In this document: piece by piece, positions 16,565-28,263 of the stretch
How the letters are laid out: each line of letters starts with the position of its first letter
Position numbering within the stretch: the stretch's first letter is position 1
DNA from: Persicaria tinctoria
Lineage: Eukaryota; Streptophyta; Magnoliopsida; Caryophyllales; Polygonaceae
DNA: 64,000 bases
Assembly: GCA_037127255.1 (NCBI GenBank)
Contig: JBANSL010000018.1
Location: forward strand, 23,533,175-23,597,174
Direction: 5' to 3'
Program-made: the position numbers and the translations under genes
Notes under the pieces: generated by a model
The model's database searches: none
Seen by the model: only the letters and a program-made list of their open reading frames with translations
Told to the model about the DNA's origin: nothing

Positions 16565-18202
16565 ACCTTGTGCACAAATAATAGCCATTGATTGAAACAA
16601 ATTAAAGGTAGAGATTCATCCAGATTTTTTATTTATTTTTAAATAGAAAATAGTGGGTCCCAGATAAATCTCACACCCACTCTCCCTTTTTTCCCTCCTA
16701 TGTGCGTGAGTTCCAATTTTTTTGTTTCTTTTTTTTTGTTTTTTTTCCTTTTGTAACATTGTACGTTACTTTGTAATTTTTCATTTTTTTTTCCTTTTCC
16801 AATATACATATTTCATTGAATAAATATTCCAAATTCACTGAATAATATCAAAAACCTCGTATCTCAATTAATTTTGAATTACAAAATAATCAAAGATTTG
16901 AATTATATTTCACATTTTAACGAATAATGTTGGAGATGGTGTTCCTAAAAATCAATTTCTAATTACAAAATACAAATATTCCATTGAATAATTATTCAGA
17001 ATTCAACGAATAATATCGAAAACCTCAAAACTCAATAACACATCGATATCAAATCACAAAATACACATATTCCATTGAATAATTATTCAGAATTCAACGA
17101 ATAATATCGATCGACAATCTCATATCTCAATCACAATTATTTCGAATTACAAAATATACACATTTCATTGAATAATTATTCAGAATTGAACGAATAATAT
17201 CTATCAACAATCTCAGATCTAAAGCACACCTTTATTTCGAATTACAAAATACACACATTTCGTTGAATAATGGTTCATAATTCAACGAATAATATTAACA
17301 ATTCGATATTCAACTCATTCCATTGAATAATTATCTAAGTTTCACAAAATAATAACATATGAAAATCAACACTGGATACCATCGCCACCGCACCTGCAAC
17401 CACCGCCCGTTTCTGCCACTGCCTTCCTTCCTACGAAATTGGAATATGAAATCAAAAGTCTGAAACCAATCGATCGAGAAATAGAATCTCTAAGAAACCA
17501 ATCAATTGAGATATAATTTGATTCCAAACACTCAAACATAAATGGAATTACCAAAGAAATAAAGAGAGATTGAAGAAAAGAATCATACACCAAGGAACGT
17601 CGGGCGATCGGCCGGTAGAGACTGATGCTCGGGCGATCGGCCGGCGACGAGGAGACGCAGACGAGGCTGCGAAAATAGACGATTGAGGAGGAGGCGAGGA
17701 GGGCGAGGAGGAGGGAGAGGGTTAAGCCGCCGCCGATGCAGCCACACACATGTCGCCGATACCGACGAGGGGACGTAGATTGAGGAGGAGGCCGCGAAAT
17801 TAGAAGATTGAGAAGGAGGCGAGACGTCGGAATCCATGCCGCCGATGCCGCCACCAAATCACCTTCGGTTCTTCACCAAAACGATTCAGCCTCTTCAAAT
17901 CGACTTCGCACCTCCGACTCCGGCCTCCCGAATCGCACCCCGCCTTCAACGCCGAATCTCTGGAACCTCCACGCTCGGTGCTCCTCCGGCTCGCAATAAG
18001 AAGAAAGAGGAAGCCGTGTGTTAGGGTTTTATTTTAATGTGTTGATCACGCGCTTGTGGATCAATTGGGCCTTATTTTCCTTTTTTTTTTTTTTAAAATA
18101 TTAACGTGGCATAATCTTGCACCATTGATTTCAATCCATTTGATGGTCCAGATTTGTGCACAATATATACCTTAAGAGGTGTGCACAAATAATTCATCCT
18201 CT
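16558..18202. mobile_element. Family-B TIR element B2, left end truncated
   Basis: The left end, from about 16561, starts midway through the terminal repeat (TGTACCTTGTGCACAA, then CCATTGATT). The outer 25 or so bases seen in B1 and B3 are missing and replaced by TA repeats. The right end, about 18137-18202, has the full pattern ATTTGTGCAC, CCTTAAGAGG, TGTGCAC. The interior holds a tandem repeat array and a GC-rich block at 17580-18010. That block includes two copies of GGGCGATCGGCCGG and open frames on both strands that I cannot identify. Confidence 0.7.
16797..17340. repeat. 91-94 bp tandem repeats with GAATAAT cores in B2
   Basis: At least five degenerate units; aligned positions recur at 16967, 17058, 17151 and 17245. 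Each contains CATTGAATAATTATTCA and AACGAATAATATC. The motif GAATAAT is shared with the arrays in B1 and B3. Confidence 0.85.
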
Positions 18203-18529
18203 ATATATATATAGGGAGTGGTTCCCTTGTGCGCACCCCTTAGGGTGTATCTAGTGCACAAATTCTGATCATTGATGGAGAGTAAATTGAAGGCAATGAT
18301 TAAAAGGAATTTTTGTATTTTTCTTTTTAGTGTAGTGGGACCTACTTGCCCAAAAAAAACCACCTTCTTTATTTTGTGCGTGAAACCCACCATCACTCAA
18401 TTCTTGCATTTTTTTTTTGAGAGTTTTTTTTTATGAAAAAAGGGTGGGACCCTACTTCAAAAGGCTGACACGTTTTTTTTCTTCCATTTTTCCGGATATG
18501 AATTCGCTGTTTTGAAAAATTGGCCAATT

Positions 18530-18865
18530 CTACCGAATAATGTTTCATATGCTACCGAATAATGTCATATTATTTTTTTCCCATCCAATTCAGATGAAAA
18601 TTTAACAATTTCACTGAATAATTAGTCACATGGTACCAAATAACATTTTTTTTCCAATCAATTTCAGATAAAAGAAACCCCAATTCCATAAACAATACTT
18701 ACGATTTATACAAATAATATTCCGTATTTCACCGAATAATATTCCACATTTCACCGCATAATGTTTAGTTGTGTAGTTAAAGGTTTTTTTAAATTGCTTG
18801 TCAAACTAAATACTACATTACTGACGAATAATGACTCAAATTTCACCGAATAATTAACCAAATTT
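18530..18865. repeat. Irregular CCGAATAAT repeats near the left end of B3
   Basis: At least eight copies of ACCGAATAAT or close variants occur in 335 bp (for example near 18535, 18558, 18613, 18731, 18753, 18824 and 18846). Spacing is 20-90 bp. Confidence 0.75.
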
Positions 18866-19093
18866 ATCACCACTAGTAACCGAAATTTGATATATACATC
18901 TAAATAATTGATCAATGAATTAAATTATGCATCTAAAAAATCTACCCTAAATTCGACACATGCACCACCGCTCCCCTCCGCCGCCTTCGAATCGAAATCA
19001 ATAAATTGTTGTTCAATGGCTTTCACCTCCGCCGTAAATTCGGCGTTACCCACCCACCCACCTTCCCCACCCCACCACCCCCCCCCCCCCCTC

Positions 19094-20336
19094 TAGGGGT
19101 GATATTCGAGCCGAACGAGCCGAGCTTGACATGTTCAAGCTTGGCTCGTTCGGGAAACGAGCCGAGCCGAGCTCGAGCCCAAAAATTATTCGAGCTATTT
19201 TTGGCGCTCAAGCTCGGCTCGCGAGCCCAAGGTGAAACTCGAGCTCGGCTTGTTAAGACTCGAACATAGTGAACGAACGAGCCTAAGCTCGTTCGAGCTC
19301 GCTTTCTGGGCTCGTTCGAGCTCGGTTCCTAGCTCATCTTAAATGGAAATTACAGGCTTGGCAGCGACTTTGCAAGCTCAATGGATAGTACACCGTCGAC
19401 TCTAAAAAAATTAGAAATTAAAGGTTCCGAGCTCGTTCCAATACAAGTTAATGGATAGTACACCAACAGAAACCAAGCAACTCAAGTTCAATATCAATTT
19501 ATGACAGCAAAACAAGTTCAATTTCAATTTCTAACAGTAATACAAGTTTAATTGACTAAATAATCAACTCAAACAAAATCTGTCAGGAAGCGAGAGAAGG
19601 AAGGCCGAGTAAGGGGTTTGGAATTTGGATCTGTTTGCACTGGCCGAAATAACAAAATCTGACAGCAGAAAATCTACTTCTCCCTTTAATTTCAAGTTCA
19701 ATTTCAATCTCTATTGTCTGTCTGGCACTCCTGTGACTCCCGCATCTGTAACAAGAAGATGAACAGGAGGGAGCAAGGGGAACGAAGCTTACATGTTCCA
19801 GCCGAATAGCGGCGAGTCCGAGTCGAGGATGACGAGCCGCGAGCAAGAGAAGGAAATCGCCGGCGAGCGATGGGGGGAAGGACGAGTCGAGGAGGAGCAA
19901 GATTGCGAGATAAGAAAGTCGCCGACGAGCGAGAGAAGGAAGGACGAGCGAGTGAAGGTAGGGGAAGTCGGATGTGCTGCTGATAGTAAGGGGAAGTTGC
20001 CGGCACCGCCTGAGTTGCGTGAAGGACGAGCCGCGAGCGAGAGAAGGACGGAAACCAGGAGCACGTCTGCAACACGAGAAAGAAGCGAAGCGGCGGAAAG
20101 AATGGGCGAACAAGCCTTTTACACGCCTAAACCCTGCTACCTCATAACCCTAGGGGTATTTTGGTAAATTGATGTATCGAGCTTTTGGGCTCGGCTCGAG
20201 CTCGACTCGAGCTGGGTTCGAGCCTAAAACTTTGTTCAAGCTCGGCTTGTTTTACCTTTTCGAACGAGCCGAGCTCGAGCTTTTTCGAGCCGAGCCCGAG
20301 CCGAGCTCGAGCTGTTCGGCTCAGATAACACCCCTA
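19094..20336. mobile_element. Nested non-autonomous DNA transposon (hAT-like) inside B3
   Basis: Termini TAGGGGTGATATTCGAGCC at 19094 and the inverted TAGGGGTGTTATCTGAGCC at 20336 enclose 1.24 kb. Both subterminal regions are dense in GAGCTCGAGC-type palindromes, a layout often seen in hAT elements. I could not find a clear 8 bp target duplication in the C-rich flanks, so the superfamily is uncertain. The interior shows open frames on both strands (19583-20113 minus, 19793-20167 plus). These look like GC-rich coincidence or an unrecognised captured 5' region. Confidence 0.65.
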
Positions 20337-20339
20337 ACC

Positions 20340-20813
20340 CTCCCCCCCCTCCACCCCCACCACCAAAAAAAAGGGACGAAGAAGATGATGAATTAGATCC
20401 GCCGGCATCAATTTCCGACCCAGAATCGCGGATGATGCTGGAAGAATCCCTTACGATGTCCATTCTCAACCCTCGACATGGAAGCGAGCACACCATCGAT
20501 GCCATTAGAGACTCTGGATCGAAATCGTGGCCTGAGCAAAAGGCAGATTCAAGCCATTAAGGATGTCTTCGCCGCCTCCGACAGGAATCAAGCCATTGAG
20601 ACCTCTGGGTCGGAGTCCATGCCGGATCGGAGTCGGCGCCTCATCGCCGCTTCAATTCCCACCGGGAAGAATCGTAGAAAGAGGAGGGAGATGAAGGATG
20701 GAGGAAGGATGGGCTCACCTCCGCCTCGCAGGGTTCGCCTCCTCCTCGCTTGGTTCAATTTGGCTCCACCGATCAACAACAATGAAGAAGAAGGCATATA
20801 TTTGAGATTCTAG
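20340..20813 (+). other. Unidentified exon-like segment in B3
   Basis: A GC-richer segment open from 20478 to 20813 (111 codons), rich in Arg, Ser and acidic residues. It resembles neither a transposase nor a family I know. It lies where Pack-type elements hold captured coding sequence. There is no evidence that it is expressed. Confidence 0.3.
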
Positions 20814-20976
20814 GATAACACGCGCTCACACGTATATCTATTGAGATTTAAATTAGTTTTTCATTTTTTTTAAAAAAAACTCACATTATACGTGGCAACA
20901 TCCTATCTTTCCCTTCAATTTAGATCAAAGGTCTAAAATTGTGCACAATGTACACCCTAAGAGGTGTGCACAATAT

Positions 20977-21161
<185 letters not shown>

Positions 21162-21339
21162 CTTGCTTCAAATGTAAAAAGTTCTTAACGTGTAAAATAG
21201 GCTTATCGTGTAAAATTCCCTTAATTAACACAATTGGGCCGGTTCAACCCGGTTTTTTTTTTAAACAGGCCCGCGTGTCCGGGTTTACACTAATTATCAA
21301 AATTGAACCTGCCCAAAAAAACCTCATCTCTTTCTCAGA

Positions 21340-21845
21340 CATCACTTTCCCATGGCTTCCCTCGCCCTCTGCTTCTCGCGCGTTGCTCCAGACCCCTTTC
21401 CGATCGGTCTCGCCTCGCCTTACCATGGCTGCTCCCAGATCGTGCTCTTCGATCTCTAGTCAATTTGTACAGTTTTCGCATGAAAAGATGATGCTCCCAA
21501 GTTCTCCAGTGCTGACGCAGGCGCATCTGTCGTCGGAGATTCTCGCGTCTCCAAACCCTAACTCGCTGAAGCAGCGGTCCAATCAGAAGGATCGGGAATC
21601 CGAATGGTTTGCCTTGTTCTTCTGGTTCGGAAGCCACCTGGTTCCGTGCGGTTCCCTCTCAGAGACGATCTTCGATTGCTCCTACGGTCTATCTCCTCTC
21701 TCTCTCTCATTTACAATTTCACCAAATTCTGTAAATCTGTTGCTGATTTTGGGGAGTTCGTTCTGTAACTAACTGCAGGCAATAAGGAGATGAGGGGGTT
21801 GGCTGGACCGTCTCTATTGCTTCTCCTGTCATTTCCACCGCTCAG
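21340..21845 (+). pseudogene. Unidentified captured exons upstream of the NUP107 fragment
   Basis: The sequence is open across 21352-21772. After an acceptor near 21779 there is a second short exon giving GDEGVGWTVSIASPVISTAQ in one frame, ending at a GCTCAG/GTTCTC donor. I could not assign it. It may be the 5' part of a second captured gene, because it does not resemble NUP107. Confidence 0.35.
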
Positions 21846-22191
21846 GTTCTCTACACCTAACTCCATTTATAATCAATATCTCCTTCATAAATCCTTATTC
21901 AAATAGATATAGATACAATGTATAGTATGTAGTCTGATATAAGTTCTATTGTATGCCTAATTCAAATGCTTGTTGTGGTCAATCTAAGTTGCTGCTAAGG
22001 TCGAATTAGAAATCAGATGAACTTCTAATCAGTGAACAAATCTGTAGCCATTCATGGATTCTGAAAGCCCTATGTTTAAATTGCCCTCATCTTCCACACT
22101 CTGATAGTCTCATCCCCCTTTTCTTTCAAAAGAAGATACATTTGACAATGGTTTATTTTTATCCTCTTTCCATTTTGCTAGTCTTCATGTC

Positions 22192-22870
22192 AAATACAAA
22201 TTATTTCTCTCGGCAATGGAGTATTTACCCTTTTCCCCTGGAGATGATGATCCAAGGGCCAGCTTAGCAAAAATTATTAAGAGGTATTTGCATCCTTTTT
22301 TTTTTTTTAATTAATGATCCAGTTCAGTGCACAAAGAAGGCTTTTTATGGACTGTTTGGTGTCACATTTTAATCTCAGTGTCTTGTTAAGATCACGAGAA
22401 ATCAAATTTGGCGAGTACGACAGGTCCGTGGATGTTGCAGAGCAACATAGGTTACAGTCTCTAGAGAAAGCTATGGTCATACAGTGGCTTTGTTTTACGC
22501 CTCCCTCCACAGTTAATGATGCTCAAACAATTAGTGGCAAACTTCTTCTCCTAGCACTCATTCATAGGTAATCACCTGATCATTATTGTCTTTCACTGCA
22601 TAGGCTAAAATGATGATCATTTTGTCTGTCAATTAGTGCATTGATTTGCTTAATAAAACAAACTGAACATAAGCTTTATTTTTTACATTTCACAGCAACA
22701 TACTATTCAGGGAGTTTGCTCTGATATCGATGGGGAGGGTGCCAGCAATGCCCATAGGTGCCCACAAGTTGCTAAGTTTCCTTGCCGAGCCCTTGAAGCA
22801 ACCACCAGAAGATCTTCTGTCCATTGAGGATCATGATGTTTCGGACTGTTTGAGCGAGTTCAAAGATTGG
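22192..22870 (+). pseudogene. Captured exons of nucleoporin NUP107
   Basis: Three spliced segments with intact borders. They are 22192-22283 (MEYLPFSPGDDDPRASLAKI), 22379-22567 (VDVAEQHRLQSLEKAMVIQW plus following residues) and 22696-22870 (REFALISMGRVPAMPIGAHK, then LLSFLAEPLKQ). They match my recollection of the central helical region of plant NUP107, a component of the nuclear pore outer ring. Both ends of the gene are missing. It keeps introns, so capture was at the DNA level. The reading frame has stayed intact through all three exons, which points to recent capture. Confidence 0.8.
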
Positions 22871-23329
22871 GTATTCATTCAGATTTTGTAGGGATGATCT
22901 GATTATTTATAACAATTTGCATTCTTTAAATGCTCCTTCCTTGGTTGCCCCTCTAAACTAACAACAATGTCAGGTTGCTTTCTATTCCATCTTGTTTGTG
23001 ACTTGTAATTTACACAACCCAGTCTTTACCGTTCAATTTCACTGCTGTTTATTTTGATGTTTAATCTGGCTTGCACAACCTAATTATGAGCTTGACTATA
23101 CATACCAAATGACTTGAATTCCAGGAAGTTGAAACCATTAGGGTAAATGTAAAGCATAGAACAACAAGTGGATCAGGCATGCTATGAGCTACAGAATTAT
23201 CCAGTGGATGATTTTGGATATGTCTTCATCATTGGTTTGAGGATTTGTACTAGTCTTGTATTCAACCATAGAATTCATAGATTGAACTACTTATTTGCTT
23301 GGTTCTTACAACTATGACAGAATCTTTTT

Positions 23330-23400
23330 GGCCTATTAGCTCAATTGGTAGAGCGATGTGCGTAATGCACAAACTTGTGGGTTCGAATCCCACATAGGTT
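23330..23400 (+). tRNA. tRNA-like sequence (probable pseudo-tRNA), left copy
   Basis: A 7 bp acceptor stem (GGCCTAT with ATAGGTT, two G-U pairs), a D arm GCTC/GAGC and a T arm TGGG-TTCGAAT-CCCA are all present. The Pol III A box (TAGCTCAATTGG) and B box (GGTTCGAATCC) are perfect. The anticodon arm is abnormal: TGTGC/GCACA leaves too small a loop, and the alternative frame lacks U33. It is unlikely to be a working tRNA but could still recruit Pol III. Confidence 0.5.
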
Positions 23401-23422
23401 AAATAATAGCTAAGAACACATC

Positions 23423-23870
23423 AAGGGCAACTGTGAAGTGCATTTGTGCAACTGTGAAGTGTATTTGTGCAACTATATATGTTTATCGCTTAGAAGTTCG
23501 ATGTTTCTCTTCATGAATAAGAGTATAAAGTGCAAAAATAAAATCGTAATGTGCAAATATAAGAACATAAAGTGAAACTGTGTAGTGCATTTGTGCAACT
23601 GTCAAGTGCATTTGTGCAACTGTGTAATGCATTTGTGCAAATGTTAAGTACATTTGTGCAACTGTGAAGTGCATTTGTGCAACTTTAAAGTGCATTTGTG
23701 CAACTTTAAAGTGCAAATATAAGAACATAAAGTGTGAAAATAAAATTGTAATGTGCACATTTAGAATACAATTGTAGAATTGTGCAAAAGTAAGATACAA
23801 TTGTGCAAAAGTAAGATAGAATTGTGCAAAAGTAGGATACAATTGTGCATAACTAAGATTATAATGTGCA
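23423..23870. repeat. 21 bp tandem array (GTGCATTTGTGCAACTGTGAA)
   Basis: The clean part, about 23570-23720, has seven or so units of exactly 21 bp; the flanks are degenerate. Because 21 is a multiple of three the minus strand stays open for 119 codons (23842-23483) as a heptad-like VAQMHLT repeat. I regard this as a consequence of the repeat, not a gene. Confidence 0.85.
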
Positions 23871-23911
23871 TGATTAACAATTTGCGATTGTTGCGCTCTT
23901 GTCTATTATGT

Positions 23912-23981
23912 AACCTCTGTGGGATTTGAACCCACACCTTTGTGCAAACGCACATTGCTCTACCAATTGAGCTAATAGGCT
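23912..23981 (-). tRNA. tRNA-like sequence (probable pseudo-tRNA), right copy
   Basis: An inverted partner of the left copy, with the same A box, a B box variant GGTTCAAATCC and the same abnormal anticodon arm. The two acceptor stems differ at a few positions, including one mismatch here. Confidence 0.5.
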
Positions 23982-24019
23982 AAATTATGATTTTCATGCT
24001 AAAATAGAAGAACCTAATC

Positions 24020-24500
24020 GACCTAAAGCATATCGCAATGAAATTCTAAAATCCAATTAGCTCATGATTCACAACCAATTTGACAATGCTATGAACATGA
24101 AATTAGCTCCAAATCAACCCAACATCACCACCATATCATCAATTTCAATCAATTTGGATGTTGGCAAAAAAACCTCAAATTCTAAAATATATCGCAATAA
24201 AATTCTAAAATCCAATTAGATCACGATCCATAAACAATTTGACAATGATATGACCATGAAATTAGCTCCAAATCAACCCAACAACACAACCATATCATCA
24301 ATTTCAGTCAATTTTGCTTTTGGCAAAAAGCCCCAAATTCTAAAACACATCGCAATATAAAATTCTAAAATTCAATTAGCTCATGATCCATAAACAATTT
24401 GACAATGATATGAACATGAAACTAGCTCAAAATCAACCCAAAAACACAACCATATCATCAATTTCAATCAATTTGACTTTTGGCAAAAAGCCCCAAATTC
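24020..24500. repeat. 159 bp tandem repeat, three copies, in A2
   Basis: Units begin near 24032, 24191 and 24349, each with ATCGCAAT and a shared CCATATCATCAATTTCA. Copies are about 90 percent alike by eye. Confidence 0.85.
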
Positions 24501-24689
24501 CGCTCCTAAATCAAACCCTAGATTTTCAATCTCAACCTAAATCATTCAAACAATCTAAATAATTGTAATAAACAAGTTTAAGGTTATAAATCATACCAAA
24601 TTCCAGTTGAATCAAGGAGCAAAATCGGAATTTCGAAGGTATTCCGAGCCAAAAATGTCGAACAACACTTATGGGGGAGATGGGCTCGT

Positions 24690-25022
24690 TGTGAGCTCGG
24701 CTGGGCTCGAACCATGTTGGTTCCGGTCTCGGGGGGTGCGCCTGAGGGAGGGGGTTCGAGCAGGTAGTGGCTGGTGGCCGTAGGTGGCTCGTGGGTGGCG
24801 TGGGAGGCCGAGACAGTGGTGGCTCGAACAAGGCGGGGAAGGTTCGGTGATGGTGCAACTGGGCTCGAACCAAGCCAAGTCCAGTCTCGGCGGGTGCGCC
24901 CAGGGGTGGGCTCGAGCGTGGCTAGGCGCTGGTGGCCGGAGGTGGCTCGACGTGGGGTGGGTGCGGGGCAGCGGGAGGCTGAGAGAGAAGCCGCTGGCTG
25001 TTGTACGTGGAGCGCGTGGTAA
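24690..25022. repeat. GC-rich duplicated block in A2
   Basis: Two copies about 157 bp apart (starting near 24703 and 24860) share GGGCTCGAACCA and GTCTCGG-GGGTGCGCC. Several overlapping frames are open on both strands; none resembles a protein I know. Confidence 0.6.
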
Positions 25023-25093
25023 TTCATTAAAAAAATAAATTTTACACGTTAAGCGGATTTTACACGTTAAGGAGTTTTTACATTTTAAAGCTT

Positions 25094-25096
<3 letters not shown>

Positions 25097-25130
<34 letters not shown>
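25097..25130. repeat. (TA)n at the right border of A2
   Basis: A TA run directly abuts the terminal CCC of A2. Confidence 0.9.
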
Positions 25131-25131
<1 letters not shown>

Positions 25132-26039
25132 CCTATTACGTAGTATAGTTTTAATAAGAAAAATTGATTAGGTTTGTGGGTACCCGCGGACTACCCGCAC
25201 CCGCATTCGGAAACGGATTTGGACACGATTTCCAACCCATTAAGCAGGCTTAGCCCGGCTCGCGCCCGCAACAACGGGACAAGGCCCGTCCCGTTTGATA
25301 AAAAAAAATTATACATATATATTTATTACGTCTTTGAGAATCCCAAATATACATGAAAATTTTGATTTTTTTTATAATTTTTTTTATTTGAGGGACAAGG
25401 CCCGTCCCATCCCGGTCTCAGTCATGTCCCGCAAAAATTACGCGGGACGACCTCCGTCCCGTCCCGTCCCATCCCGCAGCCCATGTAATGTCTTCCACCC
25501 GTGTTCGAATCTCAGCAACGCTCCCATTTTTTTGCCCTTTCCAGGACCATTAATCATCCCTTTTTTTTTTCGTTTCCATTTTCCAAGACCATTAACCATC
25601 CCCTTTTTTTCCCTTTCCAGTTTCCAACCATTATTAATCATCCCATTTTTTTTTGCCCTTTCCAAGACCATTAATTTACTCTTTCTAGGACCTTTAACAC
25701 TAAATTTTTCACAATTATATTTTTTTTAAGGAAAGAATATATGAATTTATAATATTTTTATGCAAAAAATAATTACAAAATAAAAATTTATCATCTTACT
25801 CTTAAGTTTCATAACATATTTTATCCAACAAATTTATACTCGTATAAAATTAACTAGTCCTATACCCGCACCAATGGCGCGCAATTTAATAGTAAAGTTG
25901 TGAACATTAAAGAATACCAAAAATTTGTCAACAAAAATACACATATTAGCGAATAGAAAATAATAAAGTGAAGTGTATAATACGTAGTATGTAAAGGTTG
26001 GGATAATTTTGTAAACGCCTACAATACAAACTGCTCAGC
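25131..26039. other. Spacer with transposon debris
   Basis: No gene. It begins with GGGTACCCGCGG and holds two blocks of ACAAGGCCCGTCCCG-like sequence near 25280 and 25395. Next come three imperfect copies of a 55 bp unit (CCCTTTCCA-GACCATTAA) at 25540-25690. A line with TATACCCGCACCAATGGCGCG near 25860 resembles the end of a decayed Helitron or hAT element, but I cannot delimit it. Confidence 0.4.
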
Positions 26040-28263
26040 CAAGGCAAATACTCTTTTTTTTTTTATTTACAGTAAGCAAGAATTAGGTGAACCTTACTAA
26101 AGTAAGGTGTCACCATGATTGTTGTTGCAGGAGGATGGTCAAGTATGAAATAAATATAAAATAAAGATCAGACTGACTTCCCTGTCTCAGCAAATAAATA
26201 CAAGACTTCCTCCCGTTGTAGTAGAAGGTTGTCAGGATCGAATCCACGAGGAAGCACGTCAGCAGTTCTTAGGTAGCAACAAATCTCACAGACAAGCAGC
26301 AGAAAAGACAGAAACAAAAGAAATAAAATCAAAACAGAAGCAAGACGGAAAATAACGAAAGAAAGTAAAGAACAAAAGCAAACGAAAGTAAAGAACAAAG
26401 CAAGGCAGCAACTTTACTCGATCTCGACAAGCTGGTACTCGAGATCGGCGAAACTCAGTAAAAACAGAAACTTTCAAGTCGACGACAGAAGCAGACACTC
26501 AACTCGACATAGACAAAAGTCAACTTGATATCGACTAGGGTCCTACTCGATATCGACAAACTGCTCCTCTGTATCGACTAGAAAGACAGAAACTTTAAAT
26601 TGCAAATTTCGAACACAGAACTCAGATTTTCGACAAAAATAAATCAATATAATAAAAGACCTCCAAGACCAGGGTATCAACACCACAACGATAACCATGC
26701 AAAGTAACACATAAAGGCATAAAAGATCATGCTTTCCATCAAACAACTTTCGTTACTAACAAATAGGCATATAGAGGCTTTCGCATAAACCCTAATTGTT
26801 ACTAACCCTTTTCACATAATTAACCCAAGTTGCATTAAGATCACTTTCGCTTCAATAATACAAACAAGGATCACCTTCAACTCTCGCAAAAGAATCATGC
26901 TCATAGGGATAGAAGACGAATTGCATAAAAAGATCTGACCTTTACTGCATCTCCTCACATGGCCACCGTCGGGCTCACCCCAGCCCCAGAAGTGGGTGGA
27001 CTACTCGCTCTTCATCATCAAGAAAGACATCAAATAACAAAAGAAACTAACTTGCATTGAATTAAATAAAGAAAGCTTACAACCCACAAGACAAATCCGC
27101 TTTCGCCTTTCCACCTTGCTTGCTACAAACTTTCTCTCTCTACTCCTACTTACTGAATGGAATTGATTGTGTTTCTGAATGAAAGAAAAACCAGCCCCTA
27201 GGGCTTTATTTATAGCTTTCTATTCCTTACTAATCAAGGATAGAATCTTCTTTCTATATCTAAAATTATATCTAAAAGGCTTAATGATAAATAAAAGAGA
27301 TAAAGGAATTAAATCTAAAATGGAAAAGATAAATCTAAACTAGGTAAGTCTCTTCATGATGATAAATCTTCCTTCCATGGATAGAACTTGATGTATCTCG
27401 GCAATCTCGGATTTCTTCGGCCCCAAGGATTCCCAACTCTACTCGGACTGCTTACGGCGACGCGTTTCCAGGACTTGGTCTACTCGACATCGACAAGGGC
27501 TCGTCGACATCGACGAGGCTTCGTCGTCGACTGGTGTTCTCGGGTGACTCTGCTCGACATGGCTCGGATCTGGGCTCCTGGGCGTCGTCGATCTCGACTA
27601 GGGTTCCTCGAGATCGAGTAGGGGTGTGGTCGAGGATGGCTCTTTGGTGATGTCGAGGACTCCTCGGCACGGACTCGGACAGGCGCTAGGTGGCTCGTCG
27701 ATCTCGACAAGGTCTCATCGACATCGACTAGGGTTGTGCTCGGCGTCTTCGTCCTCGGCTTCTCGATCAGCTTTTCTTCTCATCGACTCCGGGTGTGGCG
27801 TCTCAGTTTCGTCGATCTCGACTAGGTGGTCCTCGAGATCGAGTAGGGTCCCGGAGCTGGGTTGGTCTGGCTCTCGACATTGCTCCTAGTCGACAAGGCC
27901 TGTGCTCGGACATGTTCGTCTAGATCGAGTAAGGTCAACTCGAGATCGAGTAACCTGGGCTCTCAACTTGATTCGACTGGTTTCGCTGCTTCTTTGACGT
28001 TGGACTTCTGTAGTGGTTTTCCGAGCTTTTCTGACCTTCCTTAGAGTTTCTGTAAAACGTCTCGAATTCTATGAATTTAAACAGAAACTGGTGTAGATTC
28101 CATAATTTGGCAAATAAACATAAACTACATAGATTCTGTACTATTCAACCCAAATGTATGTAATGTATGCAGAAAACGATATAAAAGTTACTGTAAAACA
28201 TGACAGATTCAGCTCACAACAATGATCATCCGAATGGATGATGTAATCAAGGCAAATACTCTT
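26040..28263 (-). mobile_element. Retroposed insertion with poly(A) tail and 16 bp target duplication
   Basis: The 16 bp string CAAGGCAAATACTCTT occurs at 26040-26055 and 28248-28263. Right after the first copy is a T-run, that is, a poly(A) tail preceded by AAATAAA on the minus strand. A variable-length target duplication plus poly(A) is the signature of LINE-driven retroposition, giving an insert of 26056-28247 in minus orientation. The 2.2 kb body has no endonuclease or reverse transcriptase frame, so it is a non-autonomous passenger RNA. It carries many ATCGAC/TCGAGATCGA motifs in two clusters (26415-26580 and 27480-27950). Confidence 0.65.

Larger units (their letters stand above)
23330..23981. 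mobile_element. Small foldback element with tRNA-like terminal inverted repeats
   Basis: Inverted repeats of about 85-95 bp, from 23330 rightwards and from 23981 leftwards, begin in a tRNA-like sequence (GCCTATTAGCTCAATTGG). They continue past it (TTA-ATAATAG-AAGA), so homology extends beyond the tRNA body. Between them is a 21 bp tandem array. I found no clear target duplication. The arrangement looks like a MITE or SINE-derived foldback element whose ends are tRNA-derived. Confidence 0.6.

Noticed and set aside
17366..17857. 163-codon minus-strand frame in B2
   Set aside because: It spans both an AT-rich part and a GC-rich block with overlapping frames; no motif supports it, though it may include captured exon sequence.
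19583..20167. 176-codon minus and 124-codon plus frames in the nested B3 element
   Set aside because: Overlapping frames in GC-rich sequence with no motif; no reason to prefer either.
23330..23400. Functional tRNA gene
   Set aside because: The anticodon arm cannot form a normal 7 nt loop with U33, and an inverted copy with the same defect lies 510 bp away.
23483..23842. 119-codon heptad-repeat frame on the minus strand
   Set aside because: The 21 bp tandem array is a multiple of three and automatically keeps one frame open; there is no start context or flanking gene structure.
23423..23870. Possible CRISPR-like array of 21 bp units
   Set aside because: Units are contiguous without unique spacers and the genome is that of a plant.
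25860..25910. Helitron 5' end
   Set aside because: TATACCCGCACC resembles a Helitron-like start, but I could not find a matching CTRR end with a hairpin.
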